From Viscum album (taxonomy: Eukaryota > Streptophyta > Magnoliopsida > Santalales > Viscaceae): a stretch of DNA of 64,000 nt. Location of the stretch: positions 1,262,687,424 to 1,262,751,423 of the forward strand of contig OY728147.1 in the NCBI GenBank assembly GCA_963277665.1, read 5' to 3'. Shown piece after piece: positions 48,327 to 61,290 of this stretch. Numbering within the stretch: position 1 is the first letter of the stretch; every line of letters starts with the position of its first letter. A model generated the notes under the pieces. The model saw nothing but the letters and a program-made list of their open reading frames with translations, was not told the DNA's origin and did not search any database. The position numbers and the translations under genes were made by a program.

Positions 48327-48471
48327 TTACTAAATCTGGTTTACATTCCGTTCCAGCCATATTTTACTGAACCTGGTTTACTTCTCGTTCCAGCCATGTA
48401 TTACTGATAAAGATTTATTTTTCATTCAGCCCTGTATTACTGAACCATATTTCCTTGTCATTCCAACCATG
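48327..48471. repeat. Four-unit ~36-bp minisatellite, copy A
   Basis: Four degenerate units on the pattern TTACTGAACCTGGTTTACTT followed by a CGTTCCAGCCATG-type block. The counterpart is at 57556-57700 in copy B. A weak match on the opposite strand of the LTR at 28005 lies near 31880-31930. Confidence 0.75.
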
Positions 48472-49532
48472 TCTATATGATGAGATATAAATCTTTAGCC
48501 TATTAATTGGAGGGAGATATAGGTCCCCCCAATCTCATAATGAAACCATTCTTACATGTGCCACAAAAATATGAATTTTTCATCATAGCATAACCAAATA
48601 AATAAAACGAGTTTCTTAAACACCAATCCATCAAAATTTAATCCATATAAAATATCATTCTTTCATTAACACAATAAAATAATAGTAATAATATGGGTAG
48701 AAACATAACCTTATTTAATAGAATCAATTAGATGGAAAATAATTTTGATGAAACACTTGAACATAACTTTTATGGAAAATATCCTTTCTTCTTTAAAAAT
48801 GTTTCATTTTCTCAAAATGTCAGGAAATTTTAAAATAAATAAATTTAGTTTAAAATAAACTTGAAATATTGTAGAGTAAGATTCATGGTAAAAAGGTGTC
48901 ATTAAACTATAAAGAACCATTAATGTTGTATAAGTTAAAAAAACATTATCCTCATACTTTTTTCTTAGAAGTCAAAAAGTAACTCGTATGGTAAATGAAT
49001 GAAAGATTTCTTCCAAACAATAAAGTAAAAGTAAAAAAATGGGTAAAAATGACTTTAAACATACATAGAGTAATATTACCCATTTTAGGAAAATATTTTT
49101 AGAAAACATGAACATGGATGATAAATATACCCCCAGAAAATACTTATATATAAACAATCTCAGATAAAAAGTAGACTGCACAATTATCCATCACCTTAGG
49201 ACCGATTTATTCTGTATGTGTTTGAAAATACTATATAATAGGATTAAAAATATCATTAACTTGTAACAGAACCATAATAATATTTATGATATCATATATG
49301 ACTCACTTATGACTTTATATAACCCGTCCATTTGTTAATTCCATGTTAAAGCAACATTTTGGGTAATAATCATTTTATTTATCATACATGTTTTGACTTG
49401 TTATTACTAATGTTATTACATAGATTATGATTTAATTACTTTTAGAATGTAAAAAATTATTTAAATATCAAATATATTTAGTATAAAAGTATATATAATG
49501 GATAGATAAATGAATTGGAATACACCTTTTAT

Positions 49533-49950
49533 GGAGACGGTAGGCCGTACGTACACATGAACGCTGTTTCTGTTTATTTATTGAATTGAATGGAAGAAAT
49601 TAAATGATATATATATATATATATATATAAATCCAATATCACTATTAATTAATAATTTTCATGATTATTTGTTATGTAAACATTATAATCATTCTTGAAT
49701 GGTTAACGTGGAGAATGAATCTCATCGCGTCGTGGAGACGGTAAGCCGTACGTACACACAAGCAACAATACCATTCCCTTGATGGTTAAATAGTATAGAA
49801 TTGGATGGTATATGAATTTTACAGAATAATTATTATGTTATATTCATTATTTAAATCCATTATACTCATGAATATACCTCTTCAGATTAAGTATTGTTGA
49901 ATAACCAATTACACCACGGTGTGGAGACAGTTAACTATACGTACTCACAC
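49533..49950 (-). repeat. Three spaced GTACGTAC subrepeats in inverted LTR, copy A
   Basis: GGAGACGGTAGGCCGTACGT at 49533, GGAGACGGTAAGCCGTACGT at about 49734 and GGAGACAGTTAACTATACGT at 49923, each followed by AC(A/T)CACA-type sequence. Spacing is about 200 and 189 bases. On the LTR's coding strand they read TGTGTACGTACGGC-YTACCGTCTCC. Confidence 0.8.
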
Positions 49951-50294
49951 ATGGTGATATTATTATTTGTAGGATGGATAAAAGGAGGTATACAATTATC
50001 CAATAATTATAGTAACATATAATCATGTAGAAGATACTATGTTTATTACTTTAGTATGAAAACAATATAAGAGGAGGAAGTAGAAGAAGAAAATAATTTT
50101 GAAAGTGGTGATAAAACAATTATCTCTTTTTTGGGTATATCCTTTTATTATGCACAAAAGCACTCCATAAGATGGATTTCGTCCAAAATAGTGGAATATA
50201 GGATGAAGTGAGGGAAGGTGGAAGGAGATTTGGGCAGGGTTTGACCGAGACAAAGGGATTTGGAGGTGTGATTAAAAGAGATAGAGAGGTTCCC

Positions 50295-50301
50295 TTTTAT
50301 A
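50295..50301 (-). promoter_or_regulatory. LTR TATA box on minus strand, copy A
   Basis: On the minus strand TATAAAA is preceded by CTCCCCTCTCT and followed by GGGAACCTCTCTATC and a C-rich leader, typical of an LTR promoter. In copy B (59517-59523) the same site reads TGTAAAA, so the box was lost there. Confidence 0.55.
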
Positions 50302-51227
50302 AGAGAGGGGAGGAGCACCTTTGGAAAGTCTTGATATATTAATATATTATAAATTAATTTTATATTTATAATGCTCCAAAACTCATTTGTTTATAATATA
50401 AGAAATTTTTCGGTCGTAATCCTCACAACATATAAAATTTTGACATGTTTGGTTTTTATTTTAAACCTTATCATTTTGATTTATCCTTGTTAAATCTATA
50501 TAATTTTAACTATGGTAATAATATTCTAAATGAGTAATGGGTAAAAATATTTACTTATGTGTTGTAAACTGTCCATAATTAGATACTTTATAAAATTTTA
50601 GACTATATAATTTTAAATTTTAAATTTTTAAATATTTATGTGATTTTTAAATAATTTAATATTTTGTAGTTTTTATAAAATTTAAATAGTGTCAATTTTG
50701 ACATTATTCATTTATTTGAAATCAAATGTAATCCACACAGAAGATAAATTCGAACCAAAATAATTAATAAAGTCCTAAAATGTCATAGGAACCTATAAAA
50801 TTTTGGTAGAACATTAATTATTAAATATTATATTTATTTTAATATATTTAAAACTATTTATTTGATATTTCAATCGATAAAATAATTTCTAAATCACTAT
50901 AATGTCATCATTAATGGTAATTATTTAATCTAGAAAATTCTAAATATATTAACATGATGTAGATAATTTCAATAGATTTTTGGATATTATTTATGTTCAT
51001 ATGTTTCATCGTGTTTATAACTATATTGAAATTATTATACTTATAATATATATGAGAGTGAAATATTGTCACCTTCTTTTGTTTTTTTATAATTACATCA
51101 CTTTCAGGGAAAATGTCAATTAAATGAATCAATTCTAACCCATAGGTGATATTTTTATACTTTAACTCATCCAGTAGGATTTTGGTAGGTGTTAGATTAA
51201 TTTTATTATCTTTATCATGTTGTTAGT

Positions 51228-51741
51228 GGTGGTTGACTACCGCCCCGTGCTGATTTTTCCAGAGGCTGGAAAGGGATATGTGGTCTATTGTGATGCTTTA
51301 GGTAAGGGTCTTGGGTGCGTGCTTATACAGGATGATCATGTGGTCGTGTATGGATCTCATTAACTTTGAGCACATGAAAAGAAATACCAGACCCATGACT
51401 TGGAGTTGGCAGCAGTGATGCATGCTTTGAATACATGGCATCACTACCTCTTTGGGGAGAAGTTTGTGGTATACTCTAATCACAAAAGCTTGGCTTATAT
51501 CTTCTCACAGAGGGACCTCAACTTGAGGAAGCATCGTTGGATCAAGTACTTACATTGGTTTGACTTTGACAATTTCTATACCCCAAGAAAGGGTAATGTA
51601 GTGGATAATTCCTTGAGTAGAAGGGTTCCAGTGAAGGCTTTGAGTAAGTACAGTGATGAGTGGGCATTGATGGGGAACTTTTCTCAGATGCATGTGGAGA
51701 ACATGGAACATAGTGGAGGGGAATTCATGGAAAGAGTATAG
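51228..51741 (+). pseudogene. RNase H pseudogene, copy B (headless element 2)
   Basis: Begins at the duplication junction with no RT in front of it. The same frameshift as copy A lies at about 51245. It then shows LIFPEAGKGYVVYCDALGKG and the open frame 51400-51741, with AAVMHALNTWHHYLFGEKF and KGNVVDNSLSRR. It differs from copy A at only a few residues. The first bases (GACTACCGCCCCGTG) look closer to the family's 'LTTAPVL' coding sequence than copy A's TATATACCACCCCGTG, so A has changed since the duplication. Confidence 0.88.
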
Positions 51742-51899
51742 TTGAATCCTTCTCTATTGGAGTTGATTCTCTGGGAACAACCTAGTGATGAGTTTTTCAG
51801 TGGTCAAAGAAGTTTCTTCATGGTGGGGAGACATCCTCTAACTGGTCGTTGTCTCCTGAGGGAGTCTTGTGCTTCAAGGGACGTTCAGTAGTGCCATTG

Positions 51900-53180
51900 T
51901 CTCTGTGGAGGGTGGTGATACAGGATAGCCACCTGTCTTAGTGGGCTGTCCATCTAGGTTCCACTAAGATGTATTATGATGTCCGTCGGTAGTTTTGGTG
52001 GCCTGGTATGAGATGGGACATAGAAGACTTTGTTTCGAGATGCTACACATGCCGACAGGTGAAATCATGGAACGAAAGACCTTCTGGTTTTCTCCAACCA
52101 CTACCCATTCCTACCTGGAAGTGGGATGAGGTCACCATGGACTTCATTGTTGGCATACCTTGTACACTTCGAGGTAAGAATGCCATTTGGGAGGTGATTG
52201 ATCATCTAAACAAATCATCCCACTTCATTCTGATAAAAGATACAACTAAATTGGATGAGTTGTGCCATTTGTATCTTTAGGAAGTGGTGAGACACCATGG
52301 CATACCATCAGCGGCTGTCTCAGATAGAGGCCCCCACTCCACTTCTCAATTTTGGGAAGTCCTTCAGAAGGCCTTGGGGTCTCAAATTAAGATGATCATG
52401 ACATACCACCCTCAGACGGATGGTCAGATAGAGCAGGCGAATCAGATTTTGGAGGACATACTTCATGCATGTGTCCTGGACTTTGGAGGTTCTTGGGATA
52501 ACAATTTGGTATTGGTTTAGTTTTCATATAATAACAGTTACCAATCCTCGATTAGAATGGACCCTTTTGAGGATCTCTATGGTCGGCTATGTCGGTCCCC
52601 CCTGTGTTGGGCTGAGGTAGGAGAGACTTCACTGTTGGGGCCGAGCCTTGTGCAGGAGACTTCTAAGAAGGTCATGTTGATCAGGCATCACTTATTAATA
52701 GCTCAGAGTCTTCATAAATATTATACTGACCGGAGGCATTGAGACCTAGAGTCATCTACGGGTGACAGGGTATTCTTGAAAGTGGCCCCTCATCTGGGCC
52801 ATCGTCGATTGGGGATGCAAGGTAAGCTAATGCCACAATATCTCAGGCCCTTTGAGATCGCCGAGCATATTGGAAAGGTGGAACAGAGGTTAGCCTTACA
52901 TTCTTATTTGACGTCCATCCAAGATGTATTCCACATCTCTCAGTTGAAGAAATACAACCCGGATCCATCCCATGTGTTGAGTTGGGAAGAACTGGAGATA
53001 GAGCCTGACTTGTCTGTTGTTGAGAGGCCGGTGAAAATAGTGTACTTCCAAGAGAAGATACTTCTAGGGAAGTCCATTCCATTAGTCTAGGTTCTATGGT
53101 AGCATGGGAATGATACACATGAGACATGGGAGAAAAAGTCATGGGTAGAGGTAGAGTACCCGTTCTTGTTTTCCACCTCA
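51900..53180 (+). pseudogene. Integrase and chromodomain-like tail, copy B
   Basis: Same block order as copy A: CYTCRQVKSW, WDEVTMDFIVGIP (52008-52280 open frame), then 52284-52520 with AAVSDRGPHSTSQFW and TYHPQTDGQIEQANQILEDI, MDPFEDLYGRLCRSPLCW (52557 on), QGKLMPQYLRPFEI, DVFHISQLKKYNPDPSHVLS and KSIPLV-stop-VLW. The stop before EVVRHHG (about 52278) and the one in the chromodomain-like tail are shared with A. CAG at 52365-52367 keeps the ancestral Gln codon that is TAG in A, so this copy has the longer open frame around the second catalytic Asp. Confidence 0.9.
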
Positions 53181-53337
53181 ATATCATTTGTTTATTTCGA
53201 AACACTTTTAAAGGGAAGTGAGAACCCTTGTAGTAGTACATATTATGCCCCAAAATATATGAAATTTTTGTTTTAGAATAATTTGATCTGATTAAAATCA
53301 AACTCCCTAAACATTATCCAGGGTATAGAGCTTACTT

Positions 53338-54938
53338 GAGTTCCAGGATCGACCCTCAAGATGTATTCATAATGTTCCACAAAGATGTCTCAAGACTGCA
53401 TATATTCATCCAAGTTAATCTTCCCCATGTTGAAACCTCTAATCAAGATGCGGTTCTTTCTATTGATTCATTTACCTTTCCCCTTTGTTGTTTTCGCTCT
53501 AAGAATTTTCCCCAACATTTGGTTGATAACTTCCTGTGGGGCCTTAATATCTAATACTTGATCCACCATTTCTTCATCTGAGAGAAGAAGAAGGTCCATG
53601 TAATTAATCACCGAAGAAATCAATTTATGATGGTAAAAAGGGGTATCCACCTCTTACTGATTCCCTGGAGTCAGAGCAGGTCGCGCATCCTCACTCTGTA
53701 GCCCAGGAGGGTGTGCAACCCCCGCCAGGGGAGGTTCATCCCTAAGGTGAACCTGTCCGACCACTGCTTGAGAGACAGATACCCTAATGGGAAAGCCATC
53801 ACCTTTACATGTTTTCTAAGGAGTATTACCTTTGCTTATGGACCTAGTAACTAGAGGACTGGGTAGGTTGGAATAATCTTTCCTTGTGAGCGACGTTTGG
53901 GTATGTTTGATAAAGCCTTCTGAATCTATAATGGTGTTTTTCCCTTCCTTGAAGACTATCTAAAATAATCCTCTGCAATCCCTACTTCTTTGGACTCACC
54001 AGGGGATTATAAAGCTGAATCCTCAAATTGGAAGAACTCCCCTCCCTTATAATACTTCTCACTGGGACTGTCCTCCATTGCAAAACCTTCAGCAGGTGAA
54101 AAACCCCTATCTTCTCCCAACACTGCAAACTGGTTTTGAGAATTCTTGAAACTACCTCCTTCATTTTCCTTCTCATCATAGGAAGGTTTTTCCTGCATGG
54201 CCTGCACCGATGTGGCTGGAACACTTGGTTGTGAAAATACATGACCCATGTATTGGAACTAAATTGGAGTTCCATCTGATACCAAGATTTGGGGGTTCTC
54301 ACCCTTGGCTGTTTCCGCATCAACTGCCTCATTCTCGGAAGCTTCCTCGAGTGGAAGCAGCGCCATACCCATACCAACATCCCAGTGAACCTCTCTCTCC
54401 TTGCAACCTTCCACTACCTAAACCAATACTTCATTCTTGTTGATCCCATCCCTTCTATTAGGAAACTCACCCGAAGAACAGGGATTACACAGGTCCTTTT
54501 TAAGGTGGTTGAAAATATCAGAGACTTTTGGTTTCAGATGAGCATCCTTCAGAGCCTTCTGGGGAACCTCCATATCTGCAACCCATGGATCAAAAACCAC
54601 TGGTGCATTCTACCTCTGGAGAAGCTGATCACACACTTCTTCCACTTTAAAGGTAACACCCTCGGTGCCTGCAGGCATTCTAGACTCACTCTGAGTAGCA
54701 GGAACACCCCTCCCCCCATGATGAGAAAGGCTGCGGTGACATACAAATTATAGATGCCCTAAGTGTTGACATGAAGAACAAAAGACTGAACATGATTCAA
54801 AAATCACTGGTTGTTTACAGTGAAACTCCTCCCCACTGTGATCCATATCCAATCAACCAAAGGCTTAGAAACATCCACTTCCACACAAATGCGTGGGGAT
54901 ATTGGGTGACACACTGAGTTGGTGCGGCTACCCGAGAT
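53338..54938 (-). pseudogene. Antisense LINE ORF1-like pseudogene, copy B
   Basis: The duplicate of 44280-45880. Minus-strand reading from 54938: NSVCHPISPRICVEVDVSKP, the zinc-knuckle region (about 54763-54722), MVFDPWVADMEVPQKALKD (from 54600), the acidic linker with NQFAVLGEDRGF (about 54130-54095), and KILRAKTTKGKGK near 53504-53468. It shares the main frameshifts with copy A. It gives no independent evidence that the antisense ORF is a stable part of the element family, since both copies come from one duplication. Confidence 0.7.
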
Positions 54939-57182
54939 CCCATTTCCAGTTTTGAAAGTATATTTTGTTTCCTTAATAACTCCTTTGTTTTTCAACCTTT
55001 TTTACCCATTAAACTTTAAAAATGACCTTCATATAACTATTCAAACCACCAAAGACATTTGGGCCCCTTAAAAAGTCATTAGTATCTTGGATTTGGGTGA
55101 TCAAATTTGGTATTGGGGAACCCGAAAGCCCATTTACAGTTTTAAATTTGTTTTCTAATTCTTTCATAAAATATTCATTTTTTATCCTTTTATGGTGATT
55201 CCAACTCTCACCTACTCCCACTGTACCTGGACGCACCCCCAGATTCTTTTTTCCCTCTTTGGATATCGTATCAATCAGGAATAAGGGCCTAACTACTCAG
55301 GTTTCTAAAATCATCCAGATTTCTCAAGTAAGTGACTATCCTTCTAAGTTCCTTCCTTTTCCTTAAGCTTTATCATTTTTTTTCATGAATCCCCAAATGT
55401 AAAGAAGCTAGGGATTCGTACCTAGGGTTTTGTTTTGAATTTCTTGGTCCAATACTCTGGTTTTAGGTTTGATCTCACTCCCTTGTGGTGTGGTGGTGGT
55501 GTGGTTGAAGTTCCGCACTAGGATTTGCGGTTCTTGACTCTTTTGGTAGGTGATTCCATGTTTATAAAATCTCTGTGTCTTAGCACGATGTATTTATCAT
55601 ACTTTCAGGTTTATATCATTTTATTATTGCTGCAAAAATTAGTTTTATTGGTTCTTGTTTTGAAAATTAAATTTTAAATGAAAATATCATGTGAAATTGG
55701 GGGTTTTCATGGGAATGTTTTATTGGTTTATTTGGGAATTCCCAATTAATACTTAATTGATTTTATTGAACTATAATAGATATTCCAATAATTTTTTTAA
55801 TTTTATCCCCTTTTTTTTTTGTGAAAATTGGTTTTAATAGTGTTTGTGGAACATGTTATCTTTAAGTCCCATGTTTATGTAAAAATGGAGGTTTTTCAAA
55901 GTATCATTTCTTGGTTCACGAGGGGCTGCCCTAAAAATGATTTGTTTTTTTAAAAGAAATTTATTGGTCTGAATTTTCTATTTTGGTAACTTTATGGTGT
56001 TCACATAGTGTGAAAGTTTGGTTCTTAAGGAGTTTGGTGTGTGAAACATTATGAGATTTGGAGGAATTGTTTTATTAAAAATATAAGTGTTTTGTTGTGT
56101 GTTTTAAGTGGTATAAATTGTGATAGCTACTGTATTATTTGTGTGTGACCAGTTGTGGTGTTTTATATGAAAATAGATTTATGTTATATGATTAAATTTA
56201 TTGATCACAAAAGGGGAAGCCCAGGTACCTAGGTGAGGCAGATTTGTACTAGTATGGCTAGTGGACCAGATAAGTTTTGTTCCTATTTCACATAGCATTT
56301 GGATAACTACAACTCTAACTAAACTATGTGTATGATGATTTTGGACCACTTGGTTATGAGTATGTTCCCTAATAGTTGCTCGTGCATGAGAATATATTTT
56401 TCTATGGTTACTTTACACCGAGGTACGAGGTACATAGGGCCCGAGACAACCTTGTGCCTAGGGGTGTTCCCGATTTTGTTTCTCATTGGATTTGTGGTAT
56501 TTAACCATATACAAGGGTGTTCTTGGAAGTAAATTATAGTAGATAAAATTTTTATTTTAATGTGTTAAAATTTTGAAATTATTGGATTGTAAACTATTTT
56601 CAATTGAATGTTTCATTTCTTGGAATTTTAAAATTGTTTCACCTTTTGTATTAAAATTGCTTGTTTTGTTCACATTGTATTACATGCTCTATGGAATCAT
56701 CATGGGTATCATATTGGGATTATGTTCACACCATACTTACCCCCCTTGGGTGTAATTAGACCTTCTTATGCTTGACTCAGGTAAAGGGAAGGATAAGGAT
56801 AATGGCAGTTCAGGGTGTTAGTCTCCATCGTTGGGGCAGAGTTGTGGAGAAGGCTTGTGGGTGGTGACCCCCTTATCATGTGGAGTCCATGGGGATGTCT
56901 TGATGTTGTAATTATTTTTATTTGGACCACTTTTAGTGTCTTTAAATAGATGTATTCAGATCTGGTTTTGTTAAGAATTTTTTAGAATGAAAATTTCAGA
57001 TTCTAATTATTGATTGTTTTTTTATGTTTTCTGCTTTCATACTCAGGTAAATCGTTCCCAAACCGGATTTTTTGATACACGGGAAATGGTACCAGCCCGT
57101 GGGGATAGGGAACGCCCTTCAGTCCTTTCCATGGGTCTGGTTTGGTGCCTTTAATGGTGGTGACCAGATCCGGTTCGTGACA
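54939..57182 (+). repeat. 3' LTR of element 2, copy B (full length relative to the 5' LTR)
   Basis: Aligns with 36962-39207 over its whole length, including the ~168-bp segment lost from copy A. It ends GGTTCGTGACA at 57182 and is followed, as in copy A, by GTGAAATATCTTCAA of the inverted LTR. Confidence 0.88.
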
Positions 57183-57555
57183 GTGAAATATCTTCAAAAT
57201 CTCCCATAATGATCTTTACCTTTTTATTTCCTACCAAAAACCTTTCTTTATATCATGGGGAAAAGTAAACATAAAATCGGTGATCTCAAATGCTCAGTAA
57301 GGGTAAACATAGAGAACATAAAACAAACCAAAAAAATATGAATTTAAAAAACACGTACATAAAGTTTAAATATCAAAATCTTGAGTCATGAAATAAATCT
57401 TGGCAGTACATAAGACATATATAATAAAGGAAAATTAACCATGATAAAATAACATTGGAATAGAACATGGAATTGTGGAAAATAAAAAACACATAATATT
57501 ATTTTAATAGTTGACAAGGAATTTCTTCTAAGACCATCGTAGTGGAAAAATGATC

Positions 57556-57700
57556 TTACTAAATCTGGTTTACATTCCGTTCCAGCCATATTTTACTGAA
57601 CCTGGTTTACTTGCCGTTCCAGCCATGTATTACTGATAAAGATTTATTTTTCATTACAGCCTTGTATTACTAAACCATATTTACTTGTCATTCCAACCAT
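57556..57700. repeat. Four-unit ~36-bp minisatellite, copy B
   Basis: The duplicate of 48327-48471, with a few substitutions. Confidence 0.75.
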
Positions 57701-58763
57701 GTCTATATGATGAGATATAAATCTTTAGCCTATTAATTGGAGGGAGATATAGGTCCCCCCAATCTCATAATGAAACCATTCTTACATGTGCCACAAAAAT
57801 ATAAATGTTTCATCATAGCATAACCAAAGAAATAAAATGAGTTTCTTAAACACCAATCCATAAAAATTTAATCCATATAAAATATCATTCTTTCATTAAC
57901 ACAATAAAATAATAGTAATAATATGGGTAGAAACATAACCTTATTTAATAGCATCAACTTAGATGGAAAATAATTTTGATGAAACACTTGAACATAACTT
58001 TTATGGAAAATATCCTTTCTTCTTTAAAAATGTTTCATTTTCTCAAAATGTCTAGAAATTTTAAAATAAATAAATATAGTTGAAAATAAACATGAAATAT
58101 TGTAGAGTAAGATTCATGGTAATAAGGTGTCATTAAACTATAAAGAACCATTAATGTTGTATAAGTTAAAAAAACATTATCCTCATACATTTTTCTTAGA
58201 AGTCAAAAAGTAACTCGTATGGTAAATGAATGAAAGATTTCTTCCAAAAAATAAAGTAAAAGTAAAAAAATGGGTAAAAATGACTTTAAACATAAATAGA
58301 GTAATATTACCCATTTTAGGAAAATATTTTTAGAAAACATGAACATGGATGATAAATATACCCCCAGAAAATACTTATATATAAACAATCTCAGATAAAA
58401 AGTAGACTGCACAATTATCCATCACCTTAGGACCGATTTATTCTGTATGTGTTTGAAAATACTATACAATAGGATTAAAAATATCATTAACTTGTAACAG
58501 AACTATAATAATATTTATGATATCATATATGACTCACTTATGACTTTATATAACCCGTCCATTTGTTAATTCCATGTTAAAGCAACATTTTGGGTAATAA
58601 TCATTTTATTTATCATACATGTTTTGACTTGTTTTTACTAATGTTATTACATAGATTATGATTTAATTACTTTTAGAATGTAAAAAACTATTTATATATC
58701 AAATATATTTTGTATAAAAGTATATATAATGGATAGATAAATGAATTGGAATACACCTTTTAT

Positions 58764-59175
58764 GGAGACGGTAGGCCGTACGTACACATGAACATTGTTT
58801 CTGTTTATTTATAGAATTGAATGGAATTAATTAAATGATATATATATATATATAAATCCAATATCACTATTAATTAATAATTTTCATGATTATTTGTTAT
58901 ATAAACCTTATAATCATTCTTGAATGGTTAACGTGGAGAATGAATCTCATCGCGTCGTGGAGACGGTAAGCCGTACGTACACACATGCAACAATACCATT
59001 CCCTTGATGGTTAAATAGTATAGAATTGGATGGTATATGAATTTTACAGAATAATTATTATGTTATATTCATTATTTAAATCCATTATACTCACGAATAT
59101 ACCTCTCCAGATTAAGTATTGTTGAATAACCAATTACACCACGTCGTGGAGACAGTTAACTATACGTACTCACAC
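58764..59175 (-). repeat. Three spaced GTACGTAC subrepeats in inverted LTR, copy B
   Basis: Motif copies at about 58764, 58959 and 59148, matching the three in copy A almost base for base while the adjacent AT-rich DNA carries indels (for example a shorter AT run near 58838). Confidence 0.8.
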
Positions 59176-61290
59176 ATGGTGATATTATTATTTGTAAGAT
59201 GGATAAAAGGAGGTATACAATTATACAATAATTATAGTAACATATAATCATGTAGAAGATACTATGTTTATTACTTTAGTATGAAAACAATATAAGAGGA
59301 GGAAGTAGAAGAAAATAATTTTGAAAGTGGTGATAAAACAATTACCTCTTTTTTTTGTATATCCTTTTATTATGCACAAAAGCACTCCATAAGATGGATT
59401 TCTTCCAAAATAGTGGAATATAGGATGAAGTGAGGGAAGTTGGAAGGAGATTTGGGCAGGGTTTGACCGAGCCAAAGGGATTTGGAGGTGTGATTAAAAG
59501 AGATAGAGAGGTTCCCTTTTACAAGAGAGGGGAGGAGCACCTTTGGAAAGTCTTGATATATTAATATATTATAACTTAATTTTATATTTATAATGCTCCA
59601 AAACTCATTTGTTTATAATATAAGAAATTTTTCGGTCGTAATACTCACAACCCATAAAATTTTGACATGTTTGGTTTTTATTTTAAACCTTATCATTTTG
59701 ATTTATCCTTGTTAAATCTATTTAATTTTAACTATGGTAATAATATTCTAAATGATTAATGGGTAAAAATATTTACTTATGTGTTGTAAACTGTCCATAA
59801 TTAGATAATTTATAAAATTTTAGACTATATAATTTTAAATTTTAAATTTTTATATATTTATGTGATTTTTAAATAATTTAATATTTTGTAGTTTTTATAA
59901 AATTTAAATAGTGTCAATTTTGACATTATTCATTTATTTGAAATCAAATGTAATCCACACAAAAGATAAATTCGAACCAAAATAATTAATAAAGTTTAAA
60001 ATGTCATAGGAACCTATAAAATTTGGGTAGAACATTAATTATTAAATAATATATTTATTTTAATATATTTAAAACTATTTATTTGATATTTCAATCGATA
60101 AAATAATTTCTAAATCACTATAATGCCATCATTAATGGTAATTATTTAATCTAAAAAAATTCTAAATAAATTAACATGATGTAGATAATTTCAAAATATT
60201 TTTGGATATTATTTATGTTCATATGTTTCATCATGTTTATAACTATATTGAAATTATTATACTTATAATATATATGAGAGTGAAATATTGTCACCTTCTT
60301 TTGTTTTTTTATAATTACATCACTTTCAGGGAAAATGTCAATTAAATGAATCAATTATAACCCATATGTGATATTTTTATACTTTAACTCATCCAGTAGG
60401 ATTTTGGTAGGTGTTAGAGTAATTTTATTATCTTTATCATGTTGTTAGTTAACATAATTTACCCGATTTACCTTTAACCATGGAAAATAAAAAAGTACAA
60501 TAGTTACTATTCATAATATCCAAAAAATAAAAGTAAACTATTAAAATAATTTTAACCCAATGATTAAAAATATGGAATCCATATTTCATAATTCCAAACA
60601 CATAATTTGCAAAAATTTACTTAAAACTATTTTTTTGTTGTCAAATCAAAAAAAGTGGGGTTATAAGAAGTAAACAATTATCAAAAGATTGTCATGTGTT
60701 TATGTCCAATTTGAATGTAAAATTACATCCAATGAACAATATTGAATTAAATGATAAATACATAAACCAATTAATCTTTAAAACCAATTAAAAAGATAAC
60801 CTAACTATTTAAATAAATTAGATGAAAATGCAGTTTTGAATTAAAAATGTAGTATTTTTCACTGTTCATTAAAAAAGAGTTTTATCAAAAAAATAACAAA
60901 AATTCAACAAAAGTAAATTTTGAGGACTTAATTTCAAATAAGATGTTTATTTTTTCAAATATAATATATGAAAGTATAAAAAAATATATTTAAAATTGGT
61001 GTTCCATCAAAAGGTGACAAAAATTTCATTTTTTTGAAAAATACTTTTTTTATCCAAAAAAATTGAATTTTTTCTTATATCATGTCATAAAAAATACATA
61101 AGAAGAATGTTAATGTTACATAAAATTAAAAATATTGTTAATAAAAGTTATAAAAAATAGTTTATATCCTATTAAATTATAATATTTTAATAATATATCT
61201 TTGTTTAGTGAAACTCGGTATTGCTTACAATGCAAGCTATCGAGGAAGGTTGCTCTTGCATGTTATACAAGCCAAGTTAGTGTTCTGGTT

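Larger units (their letters stand above)
47955..51227 (-). repeat. Inverted element 3-family LTR, copy A (truncated both sides)
   Basis: The reverse complement matches the LTR at 28005-32457 in order: the late TGAGCATTTGAGATCAC-type block (near 48045-48070), the three GTACGT subrepeats and the promoter side. It starts directly after element 2's LTR, without the LTR's last ~200 bases, and is cut at 51227 by the tandem-duplication junction. Small minus-strand open frames here (48972-49181, 50023-50253, 50911-51132) have counterparts in copy B only because the DNA is duplicated; none shows a domain. Confidence 0.75.
42171..60449 (+). repeat. Direct tandem duplication of ~9.1 kb (copy A 42171-51227, copy B 51228-60449)
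   Basis: Positions in A map to B with a constant offset of about 9057 up to 46412 and about 9226 after 46421; the change is a ~168-bp segment missing from A. At the junction the sequence passes from inverted-LTR DNA (ending GTTGTTAGT at 51227) straight into element 2 RNase H. At the end of B the same LTR DNA (GTTGTTAGT at 60449) continues without a break into TAACATAATTTACCC. AGT is shared at the breakpoints (42168-42170, 51225-51227, 60447-60449). The copies differ at roughly 2-3 percent of sites in stretches compared by eye. Confidence 0.93.
57183..61290 (-). repeat. Inverted element 3-family LTR, copy B (nearly complete)
   Basis: The reverse complement matches 28005-32457. Because copy B is not cut by the duplication at its right side, it continues past 60449 to the LTR's own start region: on the minus strand GCAATACCGAGTTTCACTAA (near 61206-61232) matches GCAATGCCGAGTTTAAGC at about 28060-28077. 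The exact LTR edge near 61290 is estimated. About 200 bases of the LTR's far end are missing where it meets element 2 at 57183. Confidence 0.72.

Noticed and set aside
52843..53301. 152-residue minus-strand open frame
   Set aside because: It lies opposite the integrase C-terminus and chromodomain-like tail and is open by chance; composition is unlike any family and copy A does not keep it open.
54289..54753. 154-residue plus-strand open frame (and 45171-45494 in copy A)
   Set aside because: Shadow of the antisense LINE ORF1-like relic, whose zinc knuckle and conserved blocks read on the minus strand.
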